Part shown: one piece after another, positions 1 through 8,460 of the stretch
How positions within the stretch are numbered: position 1 is the stretch's first letter
Layout of the letters: every line of letters starts with the position of its first letter
Assembly: GCA_947488175.1 (NCBI GenBank)
Contig: CANKYO010000009.1
Coordinates: 62,001 to 126,000, forward strand
From: an uncultured Paracoccaceae bacterium
Lineage (GTDB): Bacteria; Pseudomonadota; Alphaproteobacteria; Rhodobacterales; Rhodobacteraceae
Direction of reading: 5' to 3'
Length of the DNA: 64,000 bases
Notes under the pieces: model-generated
Databases searched by the model: none
What the model saw: the letters and a program-made list of their open reading frames with translations, nothing else
Told to the model about the DNA's origin: nothing
Program-made: the position numbers and the translations under genes

Positions 1-1173
1 CATGGCGAGGCAGTCGGTGCGGATATCGCGCGTGCCGCCGCTATGGGCAATCGTGATGCTTTCAAGCGCATGGCGTCCCTTGGTGGCTGTCACGGTGCCA
101 CCAGTATAGATCGGGAAATCCCCATTGATCTGCACATCGTCGCGGCTGTCGATCAGGGCCGCGATGCGGATACCGGCCGCGGCCAGATCATGGGCTGTCC
201 GGTGCGCATCGTCATTGTTGGCAAAGATCGTCACCGATTTGCCCGGGGCCACGCCCCAGCGATTGACATAAGCCCGCACAGCGCTGGCCATCATGATGCC
301 GGGGCGGTCGTTGTCGGGAAAGGCGATGGGGCGTTCGAGCGCGCCAGCACACAGGATCGACCGCTTGGCCACGATCCGCCAGAAGCATTCCAGCGGTTTG
401 TCAGCGCGGCGCGGGCCAGCGATCCGCTCCAATGCGCCAAAAGTCCCTTGATCATAGGCGCCGGTCACGGTCGTGCGGGTCATCAGCCGCACATTGTCCA
501 TGGCGGACAGTTCCACCACGGCATCCGCGGCCCATTCCGCTCCGGGCTGGCCGTCGATATCCTCAACTTCGCGCAAAAGCCGCCCGCCCATGGCGGTATC
601 TTCGTCGGTGAGGATGACATCGGCTCCGGCCCGCCCCGCAGTCAGTGCCGCCATCAGCCCGGCAGGCCCGCCGCCGATGATCAGCACATCGCAAAAGGCG
701 AATGCCTTTTCGTAGTGGTCTTCGTTGCTTTTCCCGCTGAGGCCGCCAAGCCCTGCTGCGCGGCGGATCACGGGTTCATAAAGCTTTTCCCAGAAGGATT
801 TCGGCCACATGAAGGTTTTGTAGTAGAACCCGGCCCCCAGAAAGGGTGAGATCAGGTCGTTCACCGCCATCACATCGTATTTCAGACTGGGCCAGGCGTT
901 CTGGCTGAACACCTCCAGCCCTTCTGACACCTCGAGCGTGGTCGCCCGTATGTTGGGTTCGGTTTGTGCACCGCGCCCCACCGTCACCAGCGCGTTCTGC
1001 TCTTCCGATCCGGCGGACATGATCCCGCGGGGGCGGTGGTATTTGAAAGACCGGGCGACCAGTTTGACACCGTTGGCGAGCAGGGCTGCAGATACAGGCT
1101 CGCCCGGCACGCCCTGATAGCGCTGGCCGTCAAAAGTGAAATACACCGTCTTTTCAGGGGATTGCAGCCTCAT
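1..1173 (-). CDS. soxA: Sarcosine oxidase subunit alpha (partial, C-terminus beyond window)
   Basis: Large subunit of heterotetrameric sarcosine oxidase, which oxidatively demethylates sarcosine in the cytoplasm and passes the one-carbon unit to tetrahydrofolate. The visible 391 residues start with the small ferredoxin-like fold typical of the family (motif RSFKYHRPRG near residues 41-50). A dinucleotide-binding GGGPAG loop follows at 167-172 and the rest continues as the NAD-binding domain. The ATG overlaps the soxD stop by 4 bp, so translation is probably coupled. The reading frame is open to base 1, so the folate-binding C-terminal half and any soxG lie outside the window. Family assignment is secure from the B-D-A order and motifs. 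Confidence 0.95.
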   Translation of the reverse strand, partial: MRLQSPEKTVYFTFDGQRYQGVPGEPVSAALLANGVKLVARSFKYHRPRGIMSAGSEEQNALVTVGRGAQTEPNIRATTLEVSEGLEVFSQNAWPSLKYDVMAVNDLISPFLGAGFYYKTFMWPKSFWEKLYEPVIRRAAGLGGLSGKSNEDHYEKAFAFCDVLIIGGGPAGLMAALTAGRAGADVILTDEDTAMGGRLLREVEDIDGQPGAEWAADAVVELSAMDNVRLMTRTTVTGAYDQGTFGALERIAGPRRADKPLECFWRIVAKRSILCAGALERPIAFPDNDRPGIMMASAVRAYVNRWGVAPGKSVTIFANNDDAHRTAHDLAAAGIRIAALIDSRDDVQINGDFPIYTGGTVTATKGRHALESITIAHSGGTRDIRTDCLAM

Positions 1174-1433
1174 CTTTTGACCTTGTGGGCCAGTGTTGTG
1201 CCGTGAACTGCATGAGTCACCGTGTTGCGTTCAACCACGATCCAGGCCCCGCAGCCGCCTTCGTGAAACCAAAGGTCTTTGGTGTCGCCTGCGGGGTTAT
1301 CGCGATTGTGCAGATAATCATTCCAGGCAAGAGGTCCCGCATCAGGTGCGGGACGGGTGAGCGCGAGGGCGTCCCCTTGGTAATAAAACTCGCGCCGGTC
1401 CCGTTCGCCGCAATTGGGGCAGTTGATCCGCAT
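1170..1433 (-). CDS. soxD: Sarcosine oxidase subunit delta
   Basis: Small zinc-binding subunit of heterotetrameric sarcosine oxidase, 87 residues, the usual length. The expected zinc ligands are visible as Cys5 and Cys8 (motif CPNC) and His57 and Cys61 (HEGGC). It lies between soxB and soxA, 9 bp after soxB and overlapping soxA by 4 bp, which is the standard soxBDA order. It has no catalytic role of its own in the family and stabilises the complex. Confidence 0.95.
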   Translation of the reverse strand: MRINCPNCGERDRREFYYQGDALALTRPAPDAGPLAWNDYLHNRDNPAGDTKDLWFHEGGCGAWIVVERNTVTHAVHGTTLAHKVKR

Positions 1434-1442
1434 ATCCGTCCC

Positions 1443-2696
1443 TTAGTGCAAGTTATGCTGAGAGCCGGTGCCCTCTTCATCCATCAGCCCCACCCCATCG
1501 CGGAACCGGTCCAGCCGGAACTTGGCTGCCGGTTCGTGGTGGTTGCCCGTCGCCATCAAATGGGCAAAGCTGAAGCCGGACCCGGGCACGGCCTTGAAGC
1601 CGCCGTAGCACCAGCCGCAATCGATAAAGAGCCCTTCTGTCGGAGTCTTGTCGATGATGGGCGAGCCATCCGGCGTCATGTCCATGATCCCACCCCATGA
1701 TCGCAGCACGCGGGCTTTACCTATCATGGGCATCAGGGTCATGGCTGCGTCCATCACGTGTTCCTTCATCGGCAGGTTTCCCCGCGCCGCGTAAGAGCTG
1801 TAGAAATCCAGATCACCGCCAAAGACCAGCCCGCCCTTGTCGGACTGGCTGATATAGAAATGCCCCATGCCAAAGCTGACAACATGGTTGATCACCGGTT
1901 TCAGCCCTTCGGTGACAAAGGCCTGCAGGATGTGGCTTTCGATAGGCAGGCGCATGCCCGCCATGGCGGCGACCTGACCTGACCGACCGGCCACCACGAT
2001 CCCGACCTTGCCGGCCTTGATCGCGCCGCGCGTGGTCTGCACGCCCTTGACGACGCCGCCTTCGATATCGATGCCTGTGACCTCGCAGTTCTGGATGATA
2101 TCGACACCGCGCTGATCGGCCCCACGCGCATAGCCCCAGGCTACGGCATCATGCCGCGCGGTGCCGCCGCGTGGATGGTAGAGGCCGCCATAGATCGGAA
2201 AGCGCACGTTGTCGAAATCCAGGTAAGGCAAGTGCTTCCGGACACCCTCAGTGTCCAGCAGGATCGCATCATCACCCTGATTGATCATCGCATTGCCGCG
2301 CCGCGCGAAGGCATCGCGCTGCCCGTCTGAATGGAACAGGTTGATCAGGCCGCGCTGCGAATGCATGACATTGTAGTTCAGGTCCTGCTCCATCCCTTCC
2401 CATAATTTCAGCGAATGGGAATAGAACTCGGAATTGCCCGGCAGGAAATAGTTGGCACGCACGATGGTTGTGTTCCGGCCCACATTGCCGCCGCCGATAT
2501 AGCCCTTTTCGAGGACCGCGATATTGGTCAGCCCGTGTTCCTTGGCGAGGTAATAGGCGGTGGACAACCCGTGCCCGCCACCGCCAATGATGACGGCGTC
2601 ATATTCCGCCTTCGGCTCTGGATCGCGCCAGACCGGTTTCCAGCCCTTTTGGCCGAAAAGCCCTTCTTTGATGACCTGAAATCCCGAATATCCCAT
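1443..2696 (-). CDS. soxB: Sarcosine oxidase subunit beta
   Basis: FAD/FMN subunit that carries the sarcosine-oxidising site of heterotetrameric sarcosine oxidase; 417 residues, normal length. A DAO-type FAD-binding loop GGGGHG is at residues 38-43. His174 in HPRGGTARHD sits where the family attaches FMN covalently. It is the first gene of soxB-D-A. The ATG at 2696 is preceded by AAGGG, which forms one arm of a 10-bp inverted repeat (separate entry), so initiation may be modulated. The upstream TadG-like gene is on the same strand 93 bp away but functionally unrelated. Confidence 0.95.
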   Translation of the reverse strand: MGYSGFQVIKEGLFGQKGWKPVWRDPEPKAEYDAVIIGGGGHGLSTAYYLAKEHGLTNIAVLEKGYIGGGNVGRNTTIVRANYFLPGNSEFYSHSLKLWEGMEQDLNYNVMHSQRGLINLFHSDGQRDAFARRGNAMINQGDDAILLDTEGVRKHLPYLDFDNVRFPIYGGLYHPRGGTARHDAVAWGYARGADQRGVDIIQNCEVTGIDIEGGVVKGVQTTRGAIKAGKVGIVVAGRSGQVAAMAGMRLPIESHILQAFVTEGLKPVINHVVSFGMGHFYISQSDKGGLVFGGDLDFYSSYAARGNLPMKEHVMDAAMTLMPMIGKARVLRSWGGIMDMTPDGSPIIDKTPTEGLFIDCGWCYGGFKAVPGSGFSFAHLMATGNHHEPAAKFRLDRFRDGVGLMDEEGTGSQHNLH

Positions 2697-2700
2697 GCGT

Positions 2701-2738
2701 CAACCCTTGCCAGCATCATCAGACACTAGCAAGGGTTG
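2701..2738 (-). promoter_or_regulatory. Inverted repeat in the soxB leader
   Basis: CAACCCTTGC (2701-2710) is perfectly complementary to GCAAGGGTTG (2729-2738), with an 18-base spacer. The repeat ends 5 bp from the soxB ATG, and its proximal arm contains the AAGGG that would act as ribosome-binding site. It could be an operator for a dimeric regulator or an RNA hairpin controlling soxB translation. There is no T-run after it, so a simple terminator is less likely. Confidence 0.5.
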
Positions 2739-2750
2739 GGGCGGGGTCAT

Positions 2751-2775
2751 GTCCTCTTTTCGACAAACAGAGGAC
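2751..2775 (-). terminator. Hairpin downstream of the TadG-like gene
   Basis: GTCCTCT (2751-2757) pairs with AGAGGAC (2769-2775) around an 11-base loop, 15 bp after the stop codon of the minus-strand TadG-like gene. No clear T-run follows, so termination here is only plausible. Confidence 0.4.
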
Positions 2776-2789
2776 GAGTGGCGACCGGA

Positions 2790-4133
2790 TCAGTAGGCGA
2801 GGCGGAAGTAGTCGATTTCGAAATTGTCTTCCTGGCCGGAACCACAGAAGCCCATATCCATATTGGATGTGCCATCAATCGTTCCGCCGGCAATCATCGA
2901 CGCACCCTGGATGCCGTTGGCGTTGGCCGCAAACTCGATATCGCCTTTCGCGATGAGTTGGCCGCCATACAAGCGCAGGTCAGAGGCAAAACTCATGCCG
3001 CCAAGGGTTACCAGCTGCGCGCCGCCACCGGTTGCGCAATTGTCATTGCGACCAACCTGCAGGCCTGAAGGGGCGTTGATCGAGTCCGCAGCGGTGTCTT
3101 TTGAGATGACAATCACATCCTCCAGCACACTTCCGGCAGAGAATTTGATTTCGCAGGGTGACACGATGACAACCTCGCGCAATGTGGGCGTTGCATCAAT
3201 GGTCAACCGTGGTCCGGCGCAGTTAATGTGATGAATACGGCCTTTCGTCAGGTCTGCGGCCTGGACCGTGCGTTCGGTCATTGTGACGACCTCTGGATCA
3301 GTGATGTAGTCAGGCAGTTCGGGAATGTCCGGTCCGGCGATATAGGCCAGCGGCTGTTCAAAGCGGGCGATGATCCCGTCGACACGCGACAGAACGCGGA
3401 TGTTCTGCTTGGACGCGCGCAAAGCCGCACTTAACCCTTCGTTGGTTTCAAATCCGGATTTTGGCAGATCAAGGCTGGCCAGATCCGGCATGGACACAAC
3501 GGTGCCCGGTTCAAAGAAGTTGTTGCTGTTCAAGGATACATGGGTGTTGGAGTGGATGCAGAACCCGTTGCGGAACCCGTTATTTGATTGGATATCGACA
3601 ATCCCTTCGGCCACGAAACCTTCGCGCAGACAGGCGGGCCGGTAGGTGGTGTAGATCGCGCTGGTGCTGACATCAAAGGAGTCGTGCCCAACGAGCTTGA
3701 ACAGATAGGTGGCGACCGGATTGGAATTCTCTTCCAGAAAGCTGGTACGCACATGGACTGCGCTGGTAGAGTCCGCATCGGGCGTGAATGTCTGATTGGT
3801 CCGGTCAAACACACCAAATTCAATATCGTTGACAGTGAGCGTAACGCCGTAATTCTCCGATGGCAGCGTTGCATTCACGATCTCGAGCGCGCGTTGCTTG
3901 GCACCGTCGGCGTCCATCCGGTTGCGATTGTAGAGTGCCGCATGGGCGGCCTGATCCGCCGCAATCTGCAAATGCGTACGGGCCGCGTAAAGGTTGCTGA
4001 CATCCAGCGCGATGGAGCCGACGGCGGCAAAGCCGACAAACATGACCACCCCAAAGGCGCTGACGCTGCCTGTTTCATCGCGGCCAAAACTGCCTGCTGC
4101 CTTGATGGATCGGGACAAGGTACTGAAAACCAT
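2790..4133 (-). CDS. TadG-like minor pilin protein with beta-helical C-terminal half
   Basis: 447 residues. The N-terminus (about 1-60) is TadE/TadG-like: a short basic stretch, RDETGSVSAF, then one membrane helix (about 26-46). The following region resembles the ectodomain of Flp-pilus-associated TadG proteins. From about residue 170 onward the sequence becomes rich in Asn, Gly and short repeating beta-strand patterns, suggestive of a right-handed beta-helix. It has no VWA MIDAS motif, unlike the TadG-like protein encoded at 6835. The start lies 2 bp after the stop of the TadE-like gene, with a GGAG site inside that gene. Likely anchored in the inner membrane and exposed to the periplasm. 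The beta-helix call is inference from composition. Confidence 0.8.
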   Translation of the reverse strand: MVFSTLSRSIKAAGSFGRDETGSVSAFGVVMFVGFAAVGSIALDVSNLYAARTHLQIAADQAAHAALYNRNRMDADGAKQRALEIVNATLPSENYGVTLTVNDIEFGVFDRTNQTFTPDADSTSAVHVRTSFLEENSNPVATYLFKLVGHDSFDVSTSAIYTTYRPACLREGFVAEGIVDIQSNNGFRNGFCIHSNTHVSLNSNNFFEPGTVVSMPDLASLDLPKSGFETNEGLSAALRASKQNIRVLSRVDGIIARFEQPLAYIAGPDIPELPDYITDPEVVTMTERTVQAADLTKGRIHHINCAGPRLTIDATPTLREVVIVSPCEIKFSAGSVLEDVIVISKDTAADSINAPSGLQVGRNDNCATGGGAQLVTLGGMSFASDLRLYGGQLIAKGDIEFAANANGIQGASMIAGGTIDGTSNMDMGFCGSGQEDNFEIDYFRLAY

Positions 4134-4135
4134 TC

Positions 4136-4543
4136 TTACTGCTCCAGAAAGTGTTGTGCGGTGACGACGACGTCGATGTTGTTGATGCCGGGGATGCTGC
4201 CGACTGCCATCAGATCAGTGGTCGGGATTTTTGCGGTGCTGGTGACCACGCCGTCTTGGACGGTTGTGGTGACAACGACATTTTCGGAAAAAGGCTGCAA
4301 GGCGACGGCGATGAAATCCTGCGTGCTTTCGGTGTCGTTGAACCGCCCCACCGACAGGGCGCGGTTACCATCCTGGATCACACGCAATGCCTGTGCTTTG
4401 CCAAAAAAGATGAACGATACGTCCGCCACAAGAACAAGGATGAACATGAACAGTGGGAACCAGAACAGCGATTCAACGGTTGCCGATCCGTCTTCGCTTT
4501 TTGCGAAGCGTGATACCCATGAGCGGCTTTCTGCCTGTGGCAT
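4136..4543 (-). CDS. TadE-like pseudopilin
   Basis: 135-residue TadE-family protein of the tight-adherence pilus type. A short N-terminal leader precedes the motif GSATVESLFWFP, with the conserved Glu at residue 24 and a hydrophobic helix at about 25-48. Processing by a prepilin peptidase such as TadV is expected for the family. The ATG at 4543 is chosen because AAAGGA precedes it at good spacing; an upstream extension in the same frame has no protein-like character. It heads a two-gene operon with the downstream TadG-like gene. A perfect CtrA box lies about 125 bp upstream. Confidence 0.85.
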   Translation of the reverse strand: MPQAESRSWVSRFAKSEDGSATVESLFWFPLFMFILVLVADVSFIFFGKAQALRVIQDGNRALSVGRFNDTESTQDFIAVALQPFSENVVVTTTVQDGVVTSTAKIPTTDLMAVGSIPGINNIDVVVTAQHFLEQ

Positions 4544-4668
4544 ATTTTGTCCTTTTCCGCATTTCAGTGTCGTTGCGTCAAAGGTTGAGTGACAATGCGG
4601 CAAGATCGTGGCCGCCCGGCGGCTGATCAGCGGCCTAAGTGGCAAAAAAACGTAAAAAAACAAGTATG

Positions 4669-4683
4669 TTAATCGAATATTAA
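4669..4683 (-). promoter_or_regulatory. CtrA-binding box
   Basis: TTAA at 4669-4672, exactly seven bases, then TTAA at 4680-4683, with C following on both strands. This matches the TTAA-N7-TTAAC consensus of the alphaproteobacterial cell-cycle regulator CtrA in both orientations. It lies upstream of the minus-strand TadE/TadG-like operon. CtrA control of pili and motility is established in several alphaproteobacteria; occupancy here is inference. Confidence 0.75.
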
Positions 4684-4986
4684 CACAACCTAGACGCAAG
4701 GTTAACGGCCAGTTCAACGTCTGTTATTTTCGGGATTCTGGCTGGGGGAGCGAAAGATGATTCGTCGAGCCCACAACCCTTCCGAGTGACCAAGTTAGGT
4801 CAACTCTCCCGCTAAAGGGCTCATTCGCGGCGATCAGCGGCATCGCGATGTCGGTGCTCACCACGATATCATCACCATGAATGATGGGCGGCGGGCTGGT
4901 CACCGTTCCGCATTGGTGCGCCGCAACCATCGCGCGATCACTGCGCCGCGACGGACCGGGACGTACTATATAGTATATATCTGTCA

Positions 4987-5007
4987 CCGGACCCTGCGCG
5001 GGTCCGG
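4987..5007 (-). terminator. gdhA terminator hairpin
   Basis: CCGGACCC (4987-4994) pairs perfectly with GGGTCCGG (5000-5007) around a 5-base loop, 24 bp after the gdhA stop on the minus strand. The sequence after the stem is AT-rich (TGACAGATATATAC) rather than a pure T-run. Confidence 0.65.
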
Positions 5008-5031
5008 CTGTTTGGCGATATCGGTGAGCGG

Positions 5032-6471
5032 TTAAAGCCCTTTCGCCCGATAACTGTCAGCGACCTTGCGGATCGACACCAGATAGGCCGCCGTCCGCAG
5101 GTCGTGCACATCGTCGCGGCTGTGCCAAACCTCGCGCATGGCCTGATACGCCGCCCGCATGGTGTCATCGAGACCGGAACGGACCAGTTCCAGTTCACCC
5201 GCGCCGCGCAGATAGCGTTCCTTGAAGTTGGGGCTGATTTCCCACCCCAATCCTTTGTCTGCCGACAACCGCTCAAGCTCATCGACCACTAGCTGGTGGC
5301 GGCTTTCCTCTGCCCGCCGCTGCATCCGGCCAAAGCGGATATGGCTGAGGTTCTTGACCCATTCGAAATAGGATACGGTGACACCACCTGCATTGGCATA
5401 CATGTCGGGGATGATCACGCAGCCCTTTTCGCGCAGGATATCGTCAGCCCCGGCCGTGATAGGCCCGTTGGCGGCTTCGATGATCAACGGTGCCTTGATC
5501 CGGTCTGCGTTGCTGAGATTGATCACCCCTTCGAGGGCAGCGGGGATGAGGATATCGCATTCCGCTTCCAGCAATGTGGGTCCGTCCGCCTGATGGCTGG
5601 CGTCAGGATAGCCGGTGATGCCGCCGTGTTTGACGATCCAAGCGCGCACGGCCTCTACGTCCAGACCTTTTTCGTTATGCAGCGCCCCGTCGCGTTCGAT
5701 GATGCCGGTGATCAGTGCGCCGTCTTCCTCTGACAGGAACTTGGCCGCGTGAAAACCCACATTGCCTAGACCCTGCACAATGATCCGCTTACCCTTGAGA
5801 CTGCCGGAGAGGTTCGCCGCCGCCACATCCTCGGGGTAGCGAAAGAATTCCTGCAAGGCATATTGTACGCCGCGCCCGGTCGCCTCGACCCGGCCGGCAA
5901 TCCCGCCAGAGTTGGGCGGTTTGCCGGTGACGCAGGCGGCACCGTTGATATCCGTGGTATTCATGCGTTTGTACTGATCGGCCATCCAGGCCATTTCGCG
6001 TTCTCCCGTACCCATGTCCGGCGCAGGCACATTCTGGGCCGGGTTAATCAGGTCGCGCTTGATCAGTTCATAGGCAAAGCGGCGGGTGATCAGCTCCAGC
6101 TCGTGTTCGTCCCATTCACGCGGGTCGATACACAGTCCGCCCTTCGAACCGCCGAACGGCGCTTCTACCAATGCACATTTATATGTCATCAGCGCGGCAA
6201 GCGCCTCCACCTCGTCCTGATTGACGGCCAGCGCATAGCGAATGCCGCCTTTGACCGGCTCCATATGTTCAGAGTGAACCGACCGATACCCGGTGAAGGT
6301 GTGAATGGCCCCACGCAGGCGGACACCGAAGCGAACCGTGTATGTCGCATTACATACCCTGATCTTTTCCTCCAGGCCCGGACTAAGATCCATCAGGGCC
6401 ACCGCCCTGTTAAACATCAGGTCGACAGATTCACGAAAGCTGGGTTCTTTGATAGTGTCGTGGGCAGTCAT
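5032..6471 (-). CDS. gdhA: Glutamate dehydrogenase
   Basis: 479-residue Glu/Leu/Phe/Val dehydrogenase interconverting glutamate and 2-oxoglutarate plus ammonia in the cytoplasm. The substrate-site block KGGIRYA (74-80), Lys98 and the catalytic Lys110 in APFGGSKGG are intact. A Rossmann motif VQGLGNVG follows for the nicotinamide cofactor. The ATG at 6471 has GGGAGGG at ideal spacing, so I prefer it to an in-frame start 15 codons upstream. It is monocistronic, with a terminator hairpin downstream. It sits between two TadE/TadG-like loci. NAD versus NADP preference cannot be read from the sequence. Confidence 0.93.
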   Translation of the reverse strand: MTAHDTIKEPSFRESVDLMFNRAVALMDLSPGLEEKIRVCNATYTVRFGVRLRGAIHTFTGYRSVHSEHMEPVKGGIRYALAVNQDEVEALAALMTYKCALVEAPFGGSKGGLCIDPREWDEHELELITRRFAYELIKRDLINPAQNVPAPDMGTGEREMAWMADQYKRMNTTDINGAACVTGKPPNSGGIAGRVEATGRGVQYALQEFFRYPEDVAAANLSGSLKGKRIIVQGLGNVGFHAAKFLSEEDGALITGIIERDGALHNEKGLDVEAVRAWIVKHGGITGYPDASHQADGPTLLEAECDILIPAALEGVINLSNADRIKAPLIIEAANGPITAGADDILREKGCVIIPDMYANAGGVTVSYFEWVKNLSHIRFGRMQRRAEESRHQLVVDELERLSADKGLGWEISPNFKERYLRGAGELELVRSGLDDTMRAAYQAMREVWHSRDDVHDLRTAAYLVSIRKVADSYRAKGL

Positions 6472-6834
6472 TTGGATCCCTCCCGAAGCGGCTGTTCCGA
6501 TGGTGTTTTTTGGCACTTTACATGCCCTAGCGTCACCCTAAACCCGATTCGCCAAAATGCGCTCAAAAAGTGGGCAAATCTCGAAAAAAGGCAGATTTCC
6601 CGTGAGGTTAACCGAATATGAACGAAAATCCTGCCGTTTTTTGTTTCGCGGGACGGAACAGTGCGACGTTTAGATGGCAAATGTGGAATATTTGTCTAAA
6701 ACTGTAGGCGGAACCCTGCTGTCCTGCCCCAATTTTGCCACAGCAAGCTGATTAATATTCCCCTTGGGGATGTGCGTGTGCCACGTTTGTCGGCAAACGT
6801 CTTATAAAGCTGTAACGCCACCGGAGAGTTACTT
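6472..6834. other. Divergent regulatory region between gdhA and TadG-VWA gene
   Basis: 363 bp with no gene. Visible elements are a degenerate CtrA box (6608-6622), a loose dyad TAGA...CAAAT...ATTTG...TCTA between 6671 and 6698, and the short palindrome TCCCCTTGGGGA at 6759-6770. Both flanking genes are transcribed away from here, so it should carry at least two promoters. Confidence 0.6.
6608..6622 (+). promoter_or_regulatory. Degenerate CtrA-like box
   Basis: TTAA at 6608-6611, seven bases, then TGAAC in place of TTAAC. The spacer shares CGAATA with the perfect box at 4669. It is 213 bp upstream of the plus-strand TadG-VWA gene. One mismatch to consensus makes it a weak call alone; the parallel with the other TadE/TadG locus raises it. 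Confidence 0.4.
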
Positions 6835-8460
6835 ATGTCTGATTTGAAGTCTTTCGCGCACCGCGTAAAGAGCAAGAACGCAGAGTTACGCGCCGAGATA
6901 CTGCGAAAATTCGGCCGCGATGAAGATGCGGGAGTGCTCGTCCTGACGCTTATGTTGTTTATCATCATGCTCGTTTTGGGCGGTATGGCTGTTGATTTCA
7001 TGCGTTTTGAATCGCGTCGCGCAGCATTGCAGAGTGTTGCAGACCGGGCCGTTCTCGCGGCCGCAAATTTGAATCAGGACGCCGCCCCTGAGATTGTTCT
7101 GGACGAGTATTTCGAGAAGGCAGGCTTTGATGGTTCGATCGTCGGCACGCCCGAAATTGATACACGTGGCGGCACACGTTCTGTCGGGGTGAATGCGCAG
7201 CTTGACCTGAACACCTTTTATCTGAGGTTCATCGGCATCGACCAGTTGGCAGCTCCTGCATCATCCACAGCGATTGAGGGGTCTGGCGATGTCGAGATTT
7301 CTCTTGTTCTGGATATCTCGGGTTCGATGCGCCATGGCGTGTCCGGAACCGGAAAAACACGGATCGAGCTTATTCGAGAGGCGGCATCCGGTTTTGTCAC
7401 CGACCTGCTGAAACCCGAATACAAAGATCAGATATCGATCTCGCTCGTCACTTACTCGTCACAGGTTGCTCTCAGTGATGAGCTTTACGCGGCGATAAAC
7501 ACCAACAGCACGAATGTGTCTGATTTGACAATCCCGCTGGACGACAATCGGCTGGATCCTGACCACCCCGACTATAATCCATTGCTGCAGAAGGTGACGC
7601 TGCCTGACGGGACCGAGGAAGTCACTTTCCTGAACCCTGCGAGATGCATTGTCTTTCCAGAATCCGAATATGCCAAGGCAGCATTCGATACATCGCTAAC
7701 ATATGATCAGGTTGCGACCTTTCAGCGGCGGGTGTTCAGGGCGGGTCATTCCAACCAGAACGACGACGTGGCCGTATCGGATCAGCCGGATTGCCCCAAT
7801 TCATCATTCGAGCAGATCATCCCCGTATCGCAAAATCTAGGCGAGCTGACGACAGCGATTGGCAAGCTTGAGCCGCGCCAGTTTACGTCGATCTACCTTG
7901 GTATGAAGTGGGGTGTGACGCTGCTTGATCCGTCGATGCGTGATATCATCGGAAACCTATCCACCACAGACGCGAAATTCCAGAGCCGACCTTCTGACTA
8001 TGTCACCACGACGAATGACGTGAGTACGCAGAAATACCTGATTTTGATGACTGACGGCAGAAACCAGTCAGGCACGCGAGTGCGCGCGAACCATTATGAC
8101 ACGGTCGCTGAACAGCTGCGCTGGTGGGAGCAGAATTTCCCCTATGCGAACAAGTCCGAAAATCGGGGGACATGGCCCTCGCTGAATGAAAACGATGTTG
8201 TTCAGCCGCACTGGCCTGAGGCAGATGGTGATGATCGCCTGCAAGAAATCTGCAAGGCAGCAAGAGAACAAGGTATCACCATTTTCGCCATTGCTATGGG
8301 TGCCCCAACACACGGTGAGGGAGAAATGAAGGAGTGTGCAACGGCAACCCCAGACACGACAGAAACCGATGGTTACTATTTTGAAAATGACGGTGGCGAG
8401 ATTGATCTGATCTTCCAAAACATTGCCGAACAGATCACCGCGCTGAGGTTGAGCCTATGA
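6835..8460 (+). CDS. TadG-like protein with von Willebrand factor A domain
   Basis: 541 residues. A cytoplasmic N-terminus is followed by a TadG/Flp-like transmembrane helix (about 33-55). A VWA domain begins near residue 152 with an intact MIDAS start DISGS at 160-164 and continues to the C-terminus. Long insertions occur inside the VWA domain (about 220-330). Such proteins are inner-membrane-anchored, periplasmic components of Tad pilus loci. The ATG has GGAGAG upstream. It overlaps the next TadE-like gene by 4 bp, forming a three-gene operon. The core Tad machinery (ATPase, secretin, TadB/C) is not in the window. Confidence 0.85.
   Translation: MSDLKSFAHRVKSKNAELRAEILRKFGRDEDAGVLVLTLMLFIIMLVLGGMAVDFMRFESRRAALQSVADRAVLAAANLNQDAAPEIVLDEYFEKAGFDGSIVGTPEIDTRGGTRSVGVNAQLDLNTFYLRFIGIDQLAAPASSTAIEGSGDVEISLVLDISGSMRHGVSGTGKTRIELIREAASGFVTDLLKPEYKDQISISLVTYSSQVALSDELYAAINTNSTNVSDLTIPLDDNRLDPDHPDYNPLLQKVTLPDGTEEVTFLNPARCIVFPESEYAKAAFDTSLTYDQVATFQRRVFRAGHSNQNDDVAVSDQPDCPNSSFEQIIPVSQNLGELTTAIGKLEPRQFTSIYLGMKWGVTLLDPSMRDIIGNLSTTDAKFQSRPSDYVTTTNDVSTQKYLILMTDGRNQSGTRVRANHYDTVAEQLRWWEQNFPYANKSENRGTWPSLNENDVVQPHWPEADGDDRLQEICKAAREQGITIFAIAMGAPTHGEGEMKECATATPDTTETDGYYFENDGGEIDLIFQNIAEQITALRLSL

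Larger units (their letters stand above)
4544..5031. other. Gene-free interval between TadE-like gene and gdhA
   Basis: No convincing gene in these 488 bp. It holds A-rich leader sequence of the TadE-like gene, a CtrA box (4669-4683), a degenerate second copy (TTAA at 4702-4705, seven bases, then TTCA), a 12-nt AT palindrome TACTATATAGTA (4964-4975) and the gdhA terminator hairpin (4987-5007). Confidence 0.6.

Noticed and set aside
4724-4987. 87-codon minus-strand frame between the TadE-like gene and gdhA
   Set aside because: Its start follows directly on the gdhA terminator hairpin, there is no ribosome site, and the product has no protein-like pattern.
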